A DNA stretch of 64,000 bases from Pyrrhosoma nymphula. Lineage: Eukaryota; Arthropoda; Insecta; Odonata; Coenagrionidae. The position numbers and the translations under genes were made by a program. This document shows, piece by piece, positions 10,517 through 21,734 of the stretch; the stretch's first letter is position 1; each line of letters starts with the position of its first letter. The DNA lies in the NCBI GenBank assembly GCA_963573305.1, contig OY754330.1:20618596-20682595 (forward strand), written 5' to 3'. The notes beneath the pieces were generated by a model. It was not told the DNA's origin. It saw only the letters and a program-made list of their open reading frames with translations, and searched no databases.

Positions 10517-10929
10517 GTAAGTAATTGATATCATTTAATCGTTGGTTTGGGCCAAAATTCTTGACCGGTCACAGACCTTCATGTGTACCAAATGTTTCAA
10601 ATGACTAAGGAATAACTCCCTAATGCATTGAGAAAATCTTTTACTGTGTTACATGTATTGATTAAATGTGTCTATTGTGTCAATGATAACTACTATTTCT
10701 TTAATCGTGGGAGTTTCCCCAGTAGACGCATGAGAAAGAAAGGAATGTGTAGTATTAGAGCTGGAGCTATCGCATGACCCTCAAGCATTGATTGAAGGAA
10801 AAAGTGGATGGAACCATTCGGTACGATTGCACAGGGGACTATTGAATCCATTTCAAAGCGCAATCAACCATATTGAATGAGTCAGTTAGTAGGACAGGAA
10901 TGTACGTTCCAGCGCGTGGCCTTGAACGA
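10517..10929. other. Unassigned; presumed intron
   Basis: Starts at the donor of the phospholipase exon. No downstream coding signal found. Confidence 0.4.
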
Positions 10930-12770
10930 CTCCCACAGCCTAATTACGCCACCCAGCAACCCAACCCATGCATCAATGAATACCGATCACCCAACTCAAG
11001 GCTATCAACTCGGAAATCTCAAAAAATTAATGACCGTAGAGAAAATGTCAAGGCCACGGACATGTCCAGAGAGTTTCAGCGCGTATCTTTCATCTGATAT
11101 TGCAACTTAATTGCATCACCAATCCAACACATGCATCAATAATTACCGATCTCCCAACCCAAGGTCATCAACTCGGATATCTCAGTAACCAATAACCGTA
11201 GAGAAAAACAAATGACGCCACGTGAAAGAAGAGACAATTCTTCATAAGATAGACACCCTACAATGTTGTCTTTATATGGACTAATATATAGTTAACAACA
11301 ATTATCTCGTTAAATAATAACTTTAATGACAAAACAGCGGTGGAATTCGTAAGAAAAGGTGTTTTTACATAAACAATGTCCTCATCGCTTTTCTGATTAT
11401 TCCCATAGCAAGGGAATAATCAGAAAGCAATATGTATTGGGTGTTCTAGCGCAGCCATGACCTACTTTTGATATAATTAAATAACTCACTTAATATTAAT
11501 CGTAGGAAGGAGAAATTGGTATCAAATTAAAGGTAATCAATTAGCAAAGACAATTGCTATCTCAAAATTTTCCATAAGTTGTAAATTACCGAGCTATAAA
11601 CAAAAAGTTAAATTATTATTAAATAACTCACATAATATTGATCGTAGGAAGTGGTGATTGGTATCAAATGAAAGGTCATCACTTAGCAAAGAAAGTTGGT
11701 ATCTCACAAATGTTTCATATCAATGGTAAATAGTGTGAATACAATTTTAAAAGAGGAGGTTGCGCGGAGGGGAGGAGGATGCAGCTAGCAGACATATCAT
11801 CAACTTGGCTCGTAAGAGTTTTAGCGCATGTAAGAGTTCAAGCGCGTATTGCATCACCAACCCAAGGCTATCAACTCAGATATCTCAGTAACCAATGACC
11901 GTAGAGAAAAACAAATGACGCCACGTGAAAGAGGAGACGATTCTGCATAATATAGACACCCTAAAATGATGTCTTTATATGAACCAATATATAGTTAACA
12001 ACAATTATCTCGTTAAATAATAACTTTGATGACAAAAAAGTGGCCGAATTCGAAAGAGGAGTTGATTTTACATAAACAATGTCCATATCGCTTTTCCGAT
12101 TTGTCCCATAGCAAGGGTGTTAAAAGCATATATGTTTAAAAATTTGAATTCCCCGCCCTGCGTCCTCACGAATCATTATTTTCGTTTCACTGTACGAAAT
12201 AACTTCGAAACGAAAAAATAACAACTCGCTTAATATTGATCGTAGGAAAGAGAGATTGGTATCAAATTAAAGCTTATCATTTGAAAAAGACAATTAATCG
12301 TACATGTTTTCTGTAAGTTGTAAATTAACCGAATAATAAACAAAAAATTGGTTTATTACTAAAAATATTTCTTATTTTGATCGTAGGAAAAAGATATTGG
12401 TATCAAATTAAAGGTTATCATTTGAAAAAGATAATTGGTATCTTACATATTTTTCCATAAGTTGTAAATTAACTGAGTTAAAAAAGCAAACATAGTTTAA
12501 TAGTTTAATAAATATACTCGCTTATTATTGAGTGTAGGAAAAAGAAAGTGATATCAAAGTAAAGGTAATTATTTAGCGAAAAAAATGATACCTTACAAAT
12601 TTTCCATAAAATGTATATCAACGGAAAAATAAACAAAACAAAGTTTATTACTAACCGTAGTCGCTTAAAATTGACCGTAGGAATAATAAATAGGTATCAA
12701 ATTCAAGGTTATCATCTAGTGAAGAAAATTGGTGTCATACAAATTCTCCATAACTTGTAAATTCTCCTTG
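10930..12770. repeat. Composite tandem repeat locus
   Basis: Two interleaved repeat types. Type A: blocks at about 11100-11415 and 11830-12115 (offset about 710 bp), with a partial third copy at 10955-11045, sharing phrases such as ATGACCGTAGAGAAAA, GACGCCACGTGAAAGA and AACAATTATCTCGTTAAATA. Type B: a unit of about 140 bp containing GATCGTAGGAA, then TTGGTATCAAATTAAAGG and CCATAAGTTGTAAATTA, present as two units (from about 11479 and 11621) and then four (from about 12219, 12354, 12506 and 12647). The order is A-B-B-A-B-B-B-B. Divergence between units is moderate. No coding content. A 16-bp hairpin lies at 11387-11429. Confidence 0.85.
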
Positions 12771-12790
12771 ACGCTCGTGACATTTTTTTT

Positions 12791-13315
12791 TTGGAAGTGT
12801 ATTTCGTGCCAGACTTGCCAGTTTCGTTAGTAAACATGACGGCTGATATCGAGCTATTAAAGGAGAAATTAAAACATATTGAAAACGATCGTGATGTAGT
12901 TGATGCAAAGGACACAAAAGCATTATCTTACTCTGATACTCCGAAGTCTGTCACTGGTAGTACCGAAGATAACGTGAGTGGAAAAAAAAACAGGACAACT
13001 CAGCAATTGGACGATCTAAAGCTGCTACAACTGTAATACCGAAGCCTGAAGTTACAATTCAAACGGAGTCGAAGAAGCAACCTGATCAGGAGTCAAACGA
13101 GGGTTTCACTGTGTACCATCATAAGAAAGGGAATCGGAGAAGATCTCGCATCATAGGCCAAGGGGAAACTAGTGAGAACGATCTCAGTGATCAAGTTGTT
13201 ACGCATGTGAAAAATAAATTTAACATAATTTGCGACTCATGTGTAGGAGTCGAAGGAAAAGGAAGCGTCCATGCGGCTTGTAAAATTGGAGTAAAAAAAT
13301 ACGCTGTGCAATAAA
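12791..13315 (+). pseudogene. Frameshifted ORF1/gag-like coding remnant
   Basis: Open frame 12791-13036 joins the frame of 13111-13314 if one base is gained or lost in the nine-A run at 12982-12990; between these the second frame is open from 12982. The product would be acidic and polar, with a helix-prone start (IELLKEKLKHIEND), then GFTVYHHKKGNRRRS and RIIGQGET. The latter resembles the linker (aromatic, basic cluster, IIG) seen in ORF1 proteins of CR1/Jockey-type LINEs. A further Asn/Ser-rich coding-like trace with stops continues to about 13700. The identification is by general feel, not by a defining domain; a decayed host gene is the alternative. Confidence 0.4.
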
Positions 13316-15522
13316 CTAAGGAACCTCGTCCTCTGACCACGCGGTGTCGAAGTCTCCAAATTCATTATAACTAAAAGTGATCATCAAAGTGAAAATAATA
13401 ATGTGTCCAACAGCAACGGTGTTGAACCTAAAACGGCTGTAGTCAATAAATCGAGACAAATCCAATGCTCCAATCCAATCCAATACTCGTGCTAAATCGA
13501 AAAAAATGTATCTGACAACCCTTTGTGACTCATCGACATTAACGTGGACAATCATACTAAGATGAATGTAAACAGTAGTAATAACTCCAAATGTGAAAGT
13601 TTCATATCAAGGTTACGGAAATCAAATAATAACTCTTTTACAGATTCTGCATCTGATTGTGCAATCCATACGAAACAAAATCAATACCATAAACTTTGAA
13701 GTAATAATGATTCACCTTTTTCTTTTCATGCGTAATTTGATATGCCCACAATACGATTACGAAGGTGCGAAATGGTTGCCATGGTGCCATCATTTAACGT
13801 AAGCTATTGGCGACGACGGTAACGAATTAGGGTGCAACCAGCGAACAAACACGGATCAACCCTCCGCGCAACCTCCGTGGCACACCTTCCTCACTCTCCC
13901 CATCCGCGCAATCTTCCCTGGGGAGGGAGGGAGGAGGATGCGGCGAGCCAAGCCGGAGGGAGGCTCCTTCGCCCAATCAAAATCCTCCGCTCCCTCCACA
14001 ACTCCACTCCCCAAAACAGCCAATGAGGGGAGGTGGTTGACGTAGAAGGTCTCAGCGCAGCTCATTCGATGGGCGTCACCTTTTGCGTAGGTATTTTAAT
14101 TTTCAATTCATGAGTGAATGGCTACGGTTAGAAGATTGAATTTTTCACTAAAATTCATTTTTTTGGTTTCCATCTAACGATTTCTTGAATAAAATAGCAA
14201 TTTCGCTTCCGAGTAAACGCCCCCATTATAAAATTGTCGCGGTACCATAAATATTTTTCTATAAAAATGCAAAATTGATATAATTAACATAAAGGCGCTG
14301 TATAATTTTTAAAATTAATGGACGAATTGCGCGCGGTAACCATGTTAGATGTATAATTTTTCGCAATAAAAAGGCTTCGCTTTCGTGCATCAATACTATT
14401 TCATCTTCTTTTTTCTTCGCCCTCAACGAATCCGCTCAAAACCGCGTAGAGACTCTTCACGACTCGACTGTCTCACAAATCGTTTTGTAGCAACGGAATA
14501 TCCCCCACCCCAAATAGCAACGTAGATTCGTCCTCGATTCTTGACTCTCAAAACTCGAACACTTTTAGATACACAATCTGAAGGCGTTCGCCTCCTCATG
14601 TGGTTTATTCATCCTCTTGATTCACGACGGATTGGATTTCGGCGATGGGATCTGTAAGCTATTGTGGGTTCGAACTCTTTATCCTGCACAGCCGGAATCC
14701 TCATCCAAGACCGCATTCTTGAAGTGAAACATTAAAAACGTGGTGTGCCCAAGGATTTTTATATTTCAAATCACGACCCTGGTTTCGACGTCGAAGGTCA
14801 TCGTCACGTCTTTGCGAATGTCGGGCGTCATATCATGTCAGGAAACCTCTAAACAGGACGTCGAAATCCGCGCCTTCATTGAAAGTAAAACTCGGTCGCG
14901 ATTCAAGAAAATATTTCGAAGAATTTAAAGAAAGTAAGAGGCTGAAAATATTGGGACAAAATCAGCTCCCTTTGAGTCGTGATGCCGCAATTCTCAGTTT
15001 CATGGGGGAATGCATGTTCATCTTACTTAAGGCTCCAATAAAACTGATGATATCAGGCCTGACCTCGTGGAAATTATGGATATTTGAGGAAATAACGAAG
15101 GTGGTTTTCTCATCATGGATAAGGTCCCAATGTTAATTCAGAGAAATATTAGCCGTTAAAATTGGAAATTATATCATTTACATTTTAGGAAAATATGTTT
15201 AAGAGGTTTACTTACATTGTTGTTGATGACTTCGCCAATAACACTCTAATTTCACGAATTTTTTCTGATCGCCGAAAGTTTCGCCAATCGTTTTAGTAAA
15301 ATTATTTTTTTTTTAATTTCTATACTTACTGCGCTTAATAATGATAAACGTTTCAGGAGGGTTACCCACCGACGCCCAATTTGCAGAAAAAACTCTCCGA
15401 CTATCAAACGATTTATTTTCGTCTGATCCAAAGTCCTCTTAAATGGCATTCGCAAACACTACTCCATCACCGAGTGGAGTCGTCGCATACACTTCCAACG
15501 TGGGCCGAAATCGCCGAGTAAA
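13316..15522. other. Unassigned; GC-rich segment with CCAAT boxes at 13850-14060
   Basis: Contains the N/S-rich tail of the preceding coding trace to about 13700. The segment 13850-14060 is markedly GC-rich, holds two CCAAT boxes (GCCCAATCAAAA near 13971 and CAGCCAATGAGG near 14017) and could be an old promoter. No first exon can be named. The rest (14060-15522) shows no recognised gene. Confidence 0.35.
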
Positions 15523-15566
15523 ATCGGGAATCAAAATGGCCGAAATCGGCCATTTTGATTCCCGAT
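15523..15566. repeat. Perfect 44-bp palindrome
   Basis: Arms of 21 bp (ATCGGGAATCAAAATGGCC... and mirror) are perfectly complementary around a 2-base centre. It can extrude as a hairpin. It is not flanked by an obvious target duplication. Confidence 0.9.
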
Positions 15567-17639
15567 CCCCGTTAAGACTTGTGGGGAGAAGGACACAACT
15601 CTTTATTTTTGGAATAATATGCGATATTTGATGAATTTCGATATCAAAACAAATTTTGAAACTAGTAAGAGTATCAAACTAATAATTTTAACAATGAAAA
15701 TTAAAAAAAAAGGAGATAATGAATGCATTACTCAGCAAATAGATTGACGACTAAATGCAATGAACACTTCTCAAGATAAGAAAACGTCATAATATTTCAA
15801 CTATTAAACCAGTAAATTCAATTACTTCAGCGATCATATTACTCCGTCATGGTCAGCTTATTGCATTTTGTATTCGCAGAAATAACTATAATGTGCATGA
15901 CATTTGCGTATTCACCCCAAATAACTGGACTGCACTGGAAATTTATCCTCGGAACATGAAGGGTGGGTTTTTAGTCAAAATATACACAAACAAATCGCCT
16001 CATTACTGCTTCTCATAAATAAGGTTCATGCGCAAAATAAATAAGGGAAATGTTGTTTCCAATAAAAAACTCATTGTTTTCGAGCGTTTTAAGGGTAGCA
16101 TAGGAGGGAAAATGATTCTTTCATGGCAGAACGGAGTGCAGTCAGAGTTCTGGGCAATAAACAATTTAAATTAAACACAGAGACTGACAATTTGGCATGA
16201 AATACTGTTCAATGGTTCAATCAGCTTTGCCTAATTTACCATGATATTACTACACAACAATTGCTTAACATAGAAATTACCGTGAGTCAACTTAATGAGT
16301 TTTAATTTCCACCTGCCTTTGAAACGAGGGCGACATGGCAGGAATTCCAGCTGCATACTTTCTAATGCAATGGCCTAAATTGCCACAGAATGAAATGAAA
16401 GCTCACTTTGTTGAATTAGGGCTTCCGATGATAGGGATGCTGATGACGAGGGCCGTGTTGGACCTCGAAGCGATGGAGACAATGGACCATCTCACCCGGC
16501 TGGAAACCCGAGAAGCCCTAATACAACAGATTCGCCGGGTCAAGCACCAGATCTTCGCTCACTTTGTAGTTATTTAATGGCAATCCAGAGGTACCTGGTC
16601 CGATCCAACTAGATTTCCCCCTAAACTCTTTGCCAGTGTCGTAAGTATCAACTCTTGCGTGTTATGGAAGACAATTTATCGGATATCTACTTAAAATGGA
16701 TGACACACCCAAGAGTCTTAGATGTTTCATCGATTGGAGGTGGTGATTGGAAAAGCATTTTGTTATCAAACGGAAATTGGATGCCTCGTTTTTATTTTTT
16801 CAGTGTGTTGTTCATCTTCCGCCTCCACCGCACAATTTCCAATAAAATTTCCAATTTCCAATAAGATGTTAAAAACGAGAACATGCCTACATTTAACCGT
16901 GAAGTTTCTAAAAAATAAACGAATTTCTGAGAATGGTAGCAATTAATTGTTTGTTGGATCCTCCATTGATCTTTGAAAGAAGTACCCAGCAGCAGAGGAC
17001 ATTACGCAAAAAGAACGCCGGAGGGGAGTTACAATGAATGGCAGAATTATCGCAGTCGCGAAGTTTTGAAAAAAAAAAACAAGAACGGGTGTGCTATTTC
17101 GTTGGATGGAGGCCAAGCGGCATGAACGCGACGCAAAAACCGTGACGGTGTTCTTGTATCCGGTGTTCTTGCAACCGCGCATGTTCTCTCTAGATCGAGA
17201 GAATGACCGCATCTTATCCACAAGTGCACACCACTCCGCGGAAAGGGCGTCTGGCAGGGGGTGTTATATGGGGCACTAGCCATTGAGAAGGAATAGTATA
17301 TAATGTAAAGGACTTGTGGGGGCGATTATAAGTGAGTTACGATTTATTAGAAACTAGCTCAATTACCCGCAGGCGTTTCTCGGGATTACACTTCCTTCAT
17401 AACTCATCATATAACAATTTCTGACGTTTCTGAGGGACTTTATGCTGAGAACTGGAAGGGAAATACGTTCATGTGCTCATGTGCAAGTGTTACGGTTGTT
17501 AGGGAGCCATTAGCTGGAGCTGCCAAGCAAAATTTGGATGTTGCAGCGGAGTTTTAACTCTCAGACATCGGAAGCTACATCAGGAAACGATGATTTAATC
17601 AGGAAACGATTATTTAACCCTTTACAATGCTGAATCCAA
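15567..17639. other. Unassigned sequence
   Basis: An 80-codon open frame at 16335-16577 (+) has no recognisable motif. Near 17355-17390 a phrase reading AACTAGCTCAATTACCCGC recalls a short repeat common in insect genomes but was not assigned. Nothing else supported. Confidence 0.4.
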
Positions 17640-17935
17640 AGGTAAGATCTTAAAAATTCTTCAGGTGAACTGCCGTAGCGTTAAAAATTAAATAATTGAA
17701 TTTCAGTCATTAATTGAATCGTGAAACCTGACTGTGTGGTAGGCACTGAGTTGTGGCTTAAAGAAGATATTAACTCGAAAGAATTTTTTCCTGATACTTT
17801 CAACGTGTACGGGAGGGATAGAACAGACAGGGGAGGGGGTGTATTCATTTGCGTCAAGTGAAATTTCTTGAGTAACCTGGAATGGGCGAGAGATGATTTA
17901 GAAATGCTTAGTGTGTATATGTATATATATATAAA
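17640..17935 (+). pseudogene. Jockey/CR1-type LINE endonuclease remnant
   Basis: A frameshifted trace of the start of an apurinic-type endonuclease domain: ILQVNCRSVKN (catalytic Asn region), a stop, EFQSLIES, frameshift, then VKPDCVVGTELWLKEDI (metal-binding Glu in TELW), FFPDTFNVYGRDR, GGGVFICVK and a final DDLEMLSV. This order is that of CR1/L2/Jockey-clade LINEs, which make a nick for target-primed reverse transcription. At least two stops and one frameshift; the catalytic His end and all of RT are missing. It is cut off by the palindrome and microsatellite that follow. Confidence 0.75.
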
Positions 17936-17967
17936 ACTTCCAGGAGAATCACTCGGGTGATAAATAT

Positions 17968-18081
17968 ACAAAATGCCAAGAGGGTGGCCGATAAAAAATA
18001 TACACACGGAAAAAAGAACACTTAGTGTAAGTGTTCTTTTTTCCGTGTGTATATTTTTTATCGGCCACCCTCTTGGCATTT

Positions 18082-18084
<3 letters not shown>
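17968..18084. repeat. Perfect 117-bp palindrome
   Basis: 57-bp arms, perfectly complementary on reading through, around the 3-base centre GTG at 18025-18027. It begins ACAAAATGCCAAGAGGG and ends with the mirror. TA-rich DNA flanks it, and a TA microsatellite follows directly. Confidence 0.93.

Positions 18085-18130
<46 letters not shown>
18085..18130. repeat. TA microsatellite, target of the LTR insertion
   Basis: Alternating TA repeat. The same repeat resumes at 22698-22713 on the far side of the LTR element, so the target duplication (about ATAT) cannot be sized exactly. Confidence 0.9.
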
Positions 18131-18133
<3 letters not shown>

Positions 18134-19087
18134 AACGAATCCGTGCTCCCGAGACTCGCCCGGATGAGTCCCGAGGGCACAAACCGACATACATTAAAAA
18201 ATTTGAAAAAAATAAAGATTTTGGGGGGTTCCCCGACTCGTGTTCAGCTAGTCAAAAAGGAAAACGTAATTCAATCTAGGAGGAAGTGGACTCAGCATCA
18301 GGCATGAGAACGAGTAAGCACAATTACTCAAGACTTTCATTTAAACAATATATTGTTCGATTAAATTACAACACAAAAAAAACACTAATAAGTTGCCCTG
18401 GTGGGGGGGGCTTCTCTTCGGACGGACCATCTAGGACCACTGATCACTTGGAGGGGGGGGGGGGAGAATGGCAGTGGGTGAATCTGGCCGCCGCGGACCC
18501 TGGTCGCCTTTCCTGCGTCCCGCGGGTCCTCGTCAGATTCCCCGTTTCTCTCCTCCGTCCTGGTGATCAGATCACTTGGAGGTGGGGGGAGAATGGCAGT
18601 GGGTGAATCTGGCCGCCGCAGATCCTGGTCGCCTTTCCTGGATGCCGCGGGTCCTCCCAGATTCCCCGTTTCTCTCTCCGCCCTGGTGATCTGCCCAGCT
18701 CCGCCTCCCGTCTTCTCGTGCACAGAGTCCCTGGCTTCGTCTCCCCTTGCGCAGTACAGTGACGGCGAGTAGTCTTAGGTCCTACTCCGTCACGCGCCAG
18801 TATCAAGATAGTCCTCCCGTTCTTCACCTCGGGCCTTTTTATACCCGGGTGAAGAGGGGAGGGGGGGCTCACACAATTTGACGGTCGACTGGGATGTAGC
18901 GGCGGCACTTAACTGGGGTCGCCGATACCTCCTTAGGTCCCACTCGACTCTGCGACTTTCGAACAACACCACTCCCATGCACTCACACATACACGCACAC
19001 ATTGTGCCGTCGTCGAACTCATGCCTGATGTGGAGGCCGACAAAGGGAAATATACAAAAAAAACTGCGATGGCCGCAGACCATCACA
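18131..19087 (-). repeat. 3' LTR (957 bp)
   Basis: Starts TGTAACGAATCCG and ends CCATCACA on the + strand. It contains TATAAAAA (reverse complement of 18836-18843) and a duplicated internal block with the phrase GGCAGTGGGTGAATCTGGCC. Confidence 0.93.
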
Positions 19088-19090
19088 TTG

Positions 19091-19099
19091 CCCCCTCCT
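19091..19099 (-). other. Polypurine tract
   Basis: On the minus strand AGGAGGGGG, three bases before the 3' LTR start. This is the expected place for plus-strand priming. Confidence 0.7.
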
Positions 19100-19215
19100 A
19101 AAACTGTGGAGGCCTTTTCAAAAGGGAAACCGAATGAAAAACTTCACAGAACAAAAAACAAAGCAAAAACAAACATAGGAACACCCCAAAATAATAATAC
19201 GGGCCGAAACTTGGC

Positions 19216-19974
19216 CTAAAATGCAACCGCCGCTTTGTGATAAGGGCGTAGGTTCCCAAAATTATGGACACCTATTTCCTGATGGGTGAAATCTTCTAGG
19301 TGGCAAGCATTAGATCCCGATAATTTAGATACCCGGAACAGACCGGTAAACAAATGGAAAAATTTGTGGAGGGTGCCGGTTTTCGTGTCTGGCGGTCGCG
19401 GGGATCGGAGGAGCCCCCAATTTCTTACACGGAAGACGTGCGTTTTACCCTTATGTTGCGCTTTCCTTTTATTCCCGGCGAGGTGCAGACGGCGATGCGC
19501 GAGGCGTATTATTTCGGCGTGGGATCGATCCCCGCTTGTCGGTATCCCGGTGATACCGTCATCTTCGCGCTCGGGCTTTCTACCAAAATTCTTTACTACG
19601 CGTGACAAAACGCAGGTTTCGCACTCCCCCATACTAATAGGCAAGAACGCCTGTTTGTATCTGGGACAGGACCGTTCGCTATTTGCGCAGAGTAAATTGC
19701 ATTTATTCATGGGCAGCAGTGGAATATTCGGATGACATGCTCGGAGCGTTTCAAAAAACCCTTCATCTATTGCCGAAACATCGCTGCCCGTGTCAATTAA
19801 TGCCTCCACCGGTGAGTCATGACAAGGGACGCTTATCTCAGAAGATATGCGTTCAACCCATGGCCTCTCCACTTCATGCGCCGCGTCGCCTAACAGGTTC
19901 CCTTCGAGCGTGTACAATGCTGACATTCGGACGACCCCCTCCTCTAGTCCACTCGGGTCGCGGGGTACGTCCAA
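19216..19974 (-). CDS. pol: Pol remnant: aspartic protease fused by deletion to the integrase C-terminus
   Basis: 252 codons. Near residue 60 lies the retropepsin active site ALIDTGSDVSAI. After about residue 130 the product jumps to HVFRVRNWGLLRSPRPPD and FTGLFRVSKLSG, which resemble the SH3-like/GPY-F end of a Ty3/gypsy integrase. RT, RNase H and the integrase catalytic core (several hundred codons) are deleted in frame, leaving an open fusion. The frame is -1 relative to gag and overlaps its end by about 30 nt, as expected for programmed -1 frameshifting in this class. It may be expressed but cannot copy the element. Confidence 0.85.
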   Translation of the reverse strand: MDVPRDPSGLEEGVVRMSALYTLEGNLLGDAAHEVERPWVERISSEISVPCHDSPVEALIDTGSDVSAIDEGFFETLRACHPNIPLLPMNKCNLLCANSERSCPRYKQAFLPISMGECETCVLSRVVKNFGRKPEREDDGITGIPTSGDRSHAEIIRLAHRRLHLAGNKRKAQHKGKTHVFRVRNWGLLRSPRPPDTKTGTLHKFFHLFTGLFRVSKLSGSNACHLEDFTHQEIGVHNFGNLRPYHKAAVAF

Positions 19975-21410
19975 CCCGAGCGCTGCGAGTTTAAAGATTC
20001 GTTCTCACCGTCCCTATTAGATCTAGTCCCTGGGTCGTGTGAAATTGGATTCCCCGAATCGCGATGTGACGGGGCAAGAATCGGACTCTCGTCCTCCCGA
20101 ATAAGAGGCAGCCTGGGAGGGGGATATGTGAAAGCGGGGCCTCGCCCGGTATTTACCTCCTCCCTACCCATCGTGAGCACTCTATTTCCTCCGCGAGATA
20201 AGCCTCTGCCCCTTCCTCGCTCCACTCGTGCCGAGTTCACCTTCGGAAAATGCGCTCTCTCATCTCTTCCCTGTCTCCGACCCTGTTCGTGAATATGATC
20301 ACAACTCTTGAGCACAGTATAGAGTTTGTCGAGCGTCATCTCCCCGGCTAAGCAGAGGTTGGTCTGTAAAGGAATAGGGAGTTGTCGCACCAGCGTGCGC
20401 ACTAATTGTCCCTCCTCGAACGGGGGCTCGCAGTTTTCCGCGGCCGCCACCTTCCTCAGTACATACTCCAACATGCTTCCGTCGCTATCCTCTAAATATG
20501 AGCCCACGCACACTTTATCTCTATACCTATCTCTCGTTTCTGCGTCCCAGTACATGGCCAGGAACTTTTCCTTTAGTATCCCGTAATTGGAATTCTCAAA
20601 CGCATTACCGCAGGCGTCCGCCCACGTGCCTGCCCGCCCTTTTAGTGCTTGCCTAAAGGAAATGGGCCAATGCGATTTGGGGAGCGCCGTCCATTTAAAG
20701 TACCCTTCCAATTCTCTTAGAAACGCGACAGGGTTTCTATTCCTTTCTCCCGAAAACGTGGGAGGATTAACCGAGGCGGGCGGAACGTACTCAGCCTGAA
20801 GGGCACTCTTACACCGTTCTACTTGACCGCTAGACTCTTCGATTCCCTCAATTCTTTCCTCTAGCCGCTTGACGGCGGCGCGGGTTTCTCCCTTCTCGAC
20901 GGCCAACTCCTGCTGCATTTTACGCCCCATCTCTGTGAAACGCCCCTCTATACTCTCGGCATTGCCTCGAGTGGACACCTCTAACGCCCCGATCCGCTCT
21001 TCGCACGGACCCACCCGTTGGATTAGCTCCGTCCACTTTTTCTACAGTGCCTCGTCGCGCTCCTTCTCTCGTTCATCCCTCCTTCTCGCCTCCTCCTCCT
21101 TTTCGCTTCTCATCTCCTCTTTCTCCCTTCTCTCCTTCTCCTCTTTTTCGCTTCTCCTCTCCTCTTTTTCCCTTCTCTCCTTCTCTTTTTCCCTTCTCTC
21201 CTTCTCTTTTTCCCTTCTCTCCTTCTCTTCCTTTTCCTGTAACCATGCCATGATCGACTGCAACGGGTCATTCTGCGAAACTCTTGCCTCAACCTGATCC
21301 TCTTTCCTAGGTGACACCGCGGTCAGCACGCTATCCTCGTCAGATTCGATCGTCTCAAGTGACAATCTATAATCCATAAACGGGTCTGGTTTCCTTCCGT
21401 CCCGCGGCAT
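19944..21410 (-). CDS. gag: Gag polyprotein with one in-frame stop
   Basis: The frame runs from ATG at 21410 to 19944 (488 codons) with a single TAG at 21042-21044. The N-terminal 120 residues end in a long Glu/Lys/Arg coiled-coil repeat (ERREKEKERREKEE-type). After the stop comes a capsid-like domain (NPPTFSGERNRNPVAFLRE, then WPISFRQALKGRAGTW, FLAMYWDAETR). The C-terminus is Arg/Gly-rich (VERGRGRGLSRGGNRV) without a CCHC knuckle. In the family Gag builds the virus-like particle and packages RNA. The stop is either inactivating or read through; only the first reading needs no special mechanism. Confidence 0.88.
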
Positions 21411-21714
21411 CGTGCCTGAGTAACGGCCTCCACACCCACAAGGACGCAGTTGACTGGGCTACCTCGAGCCTCTAAAGAACGTCCGCGCTCGTGCACCCGT
21501 ATGAATACTTATCACCCCGCGATCTCCGTCAACTAGCACCGGGAAGAAAAAAGCACTTATAACTACGTACAAAAATCCGCAAACGGATGAAAAGAGAAGA
21601 GAAAAAAAAACCTTAATTGCAAATCTCAAACCCAACCATCAGACACGAAAAAAAAAACATCCCCCTGACCTATGATTGAAAATAATCTAAACTATAATGA
21701 CCGACCGTGGTCAG

Positions 21715-21732
21715 GTCCCTGTTCGGGCGCCA
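21715..21732 (-). other. Primer-binding site, tRNA-Lys type
   Basis: On the minus strand TGGCGCCCGAACAGGGAC, complementary to the 3' end of tRNA-Lys, two bases inside the 5' LTR. Confidence 0.92.
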
Positions 21733-21734
21733 AA

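Noticed and set aside
10930..12770. Possible CRISPR-like array because of regular repeats
   Set aside because: Units are about 140 bp and diverged, with no short constant repeat and variable spacer; the genome is eukaryotic.
14655..14690. GGGTTCGAACTC as a tRNA B-box
   Set aside because: No A-box, no acceptor pairing and no cloverleaf can be drawn around it.
16335..16577. 80-codon open frame with a good ATG
   Set aside because: No homology recalled, no splice or duplicate support; kept only as a note in the unassigned stretch.
17681..18307. Several open frames with IYIYIY runs
   Set aside because: They are translations of the TA microsatellite and the palindrome.
18385..18908. Overlapping open frames in the LTRs on both strands (also at 22038-22517)
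   Set aside because: They lie wholly inside GC-rich LTR sequence, repeat in both LTRs and show no protein motif.
19286..19735. 149-codon plus-strand open frame in the LTR element
   Set aside because: Antisense of the protease/integrase-tail frame, which carries the aspartic protease motif.
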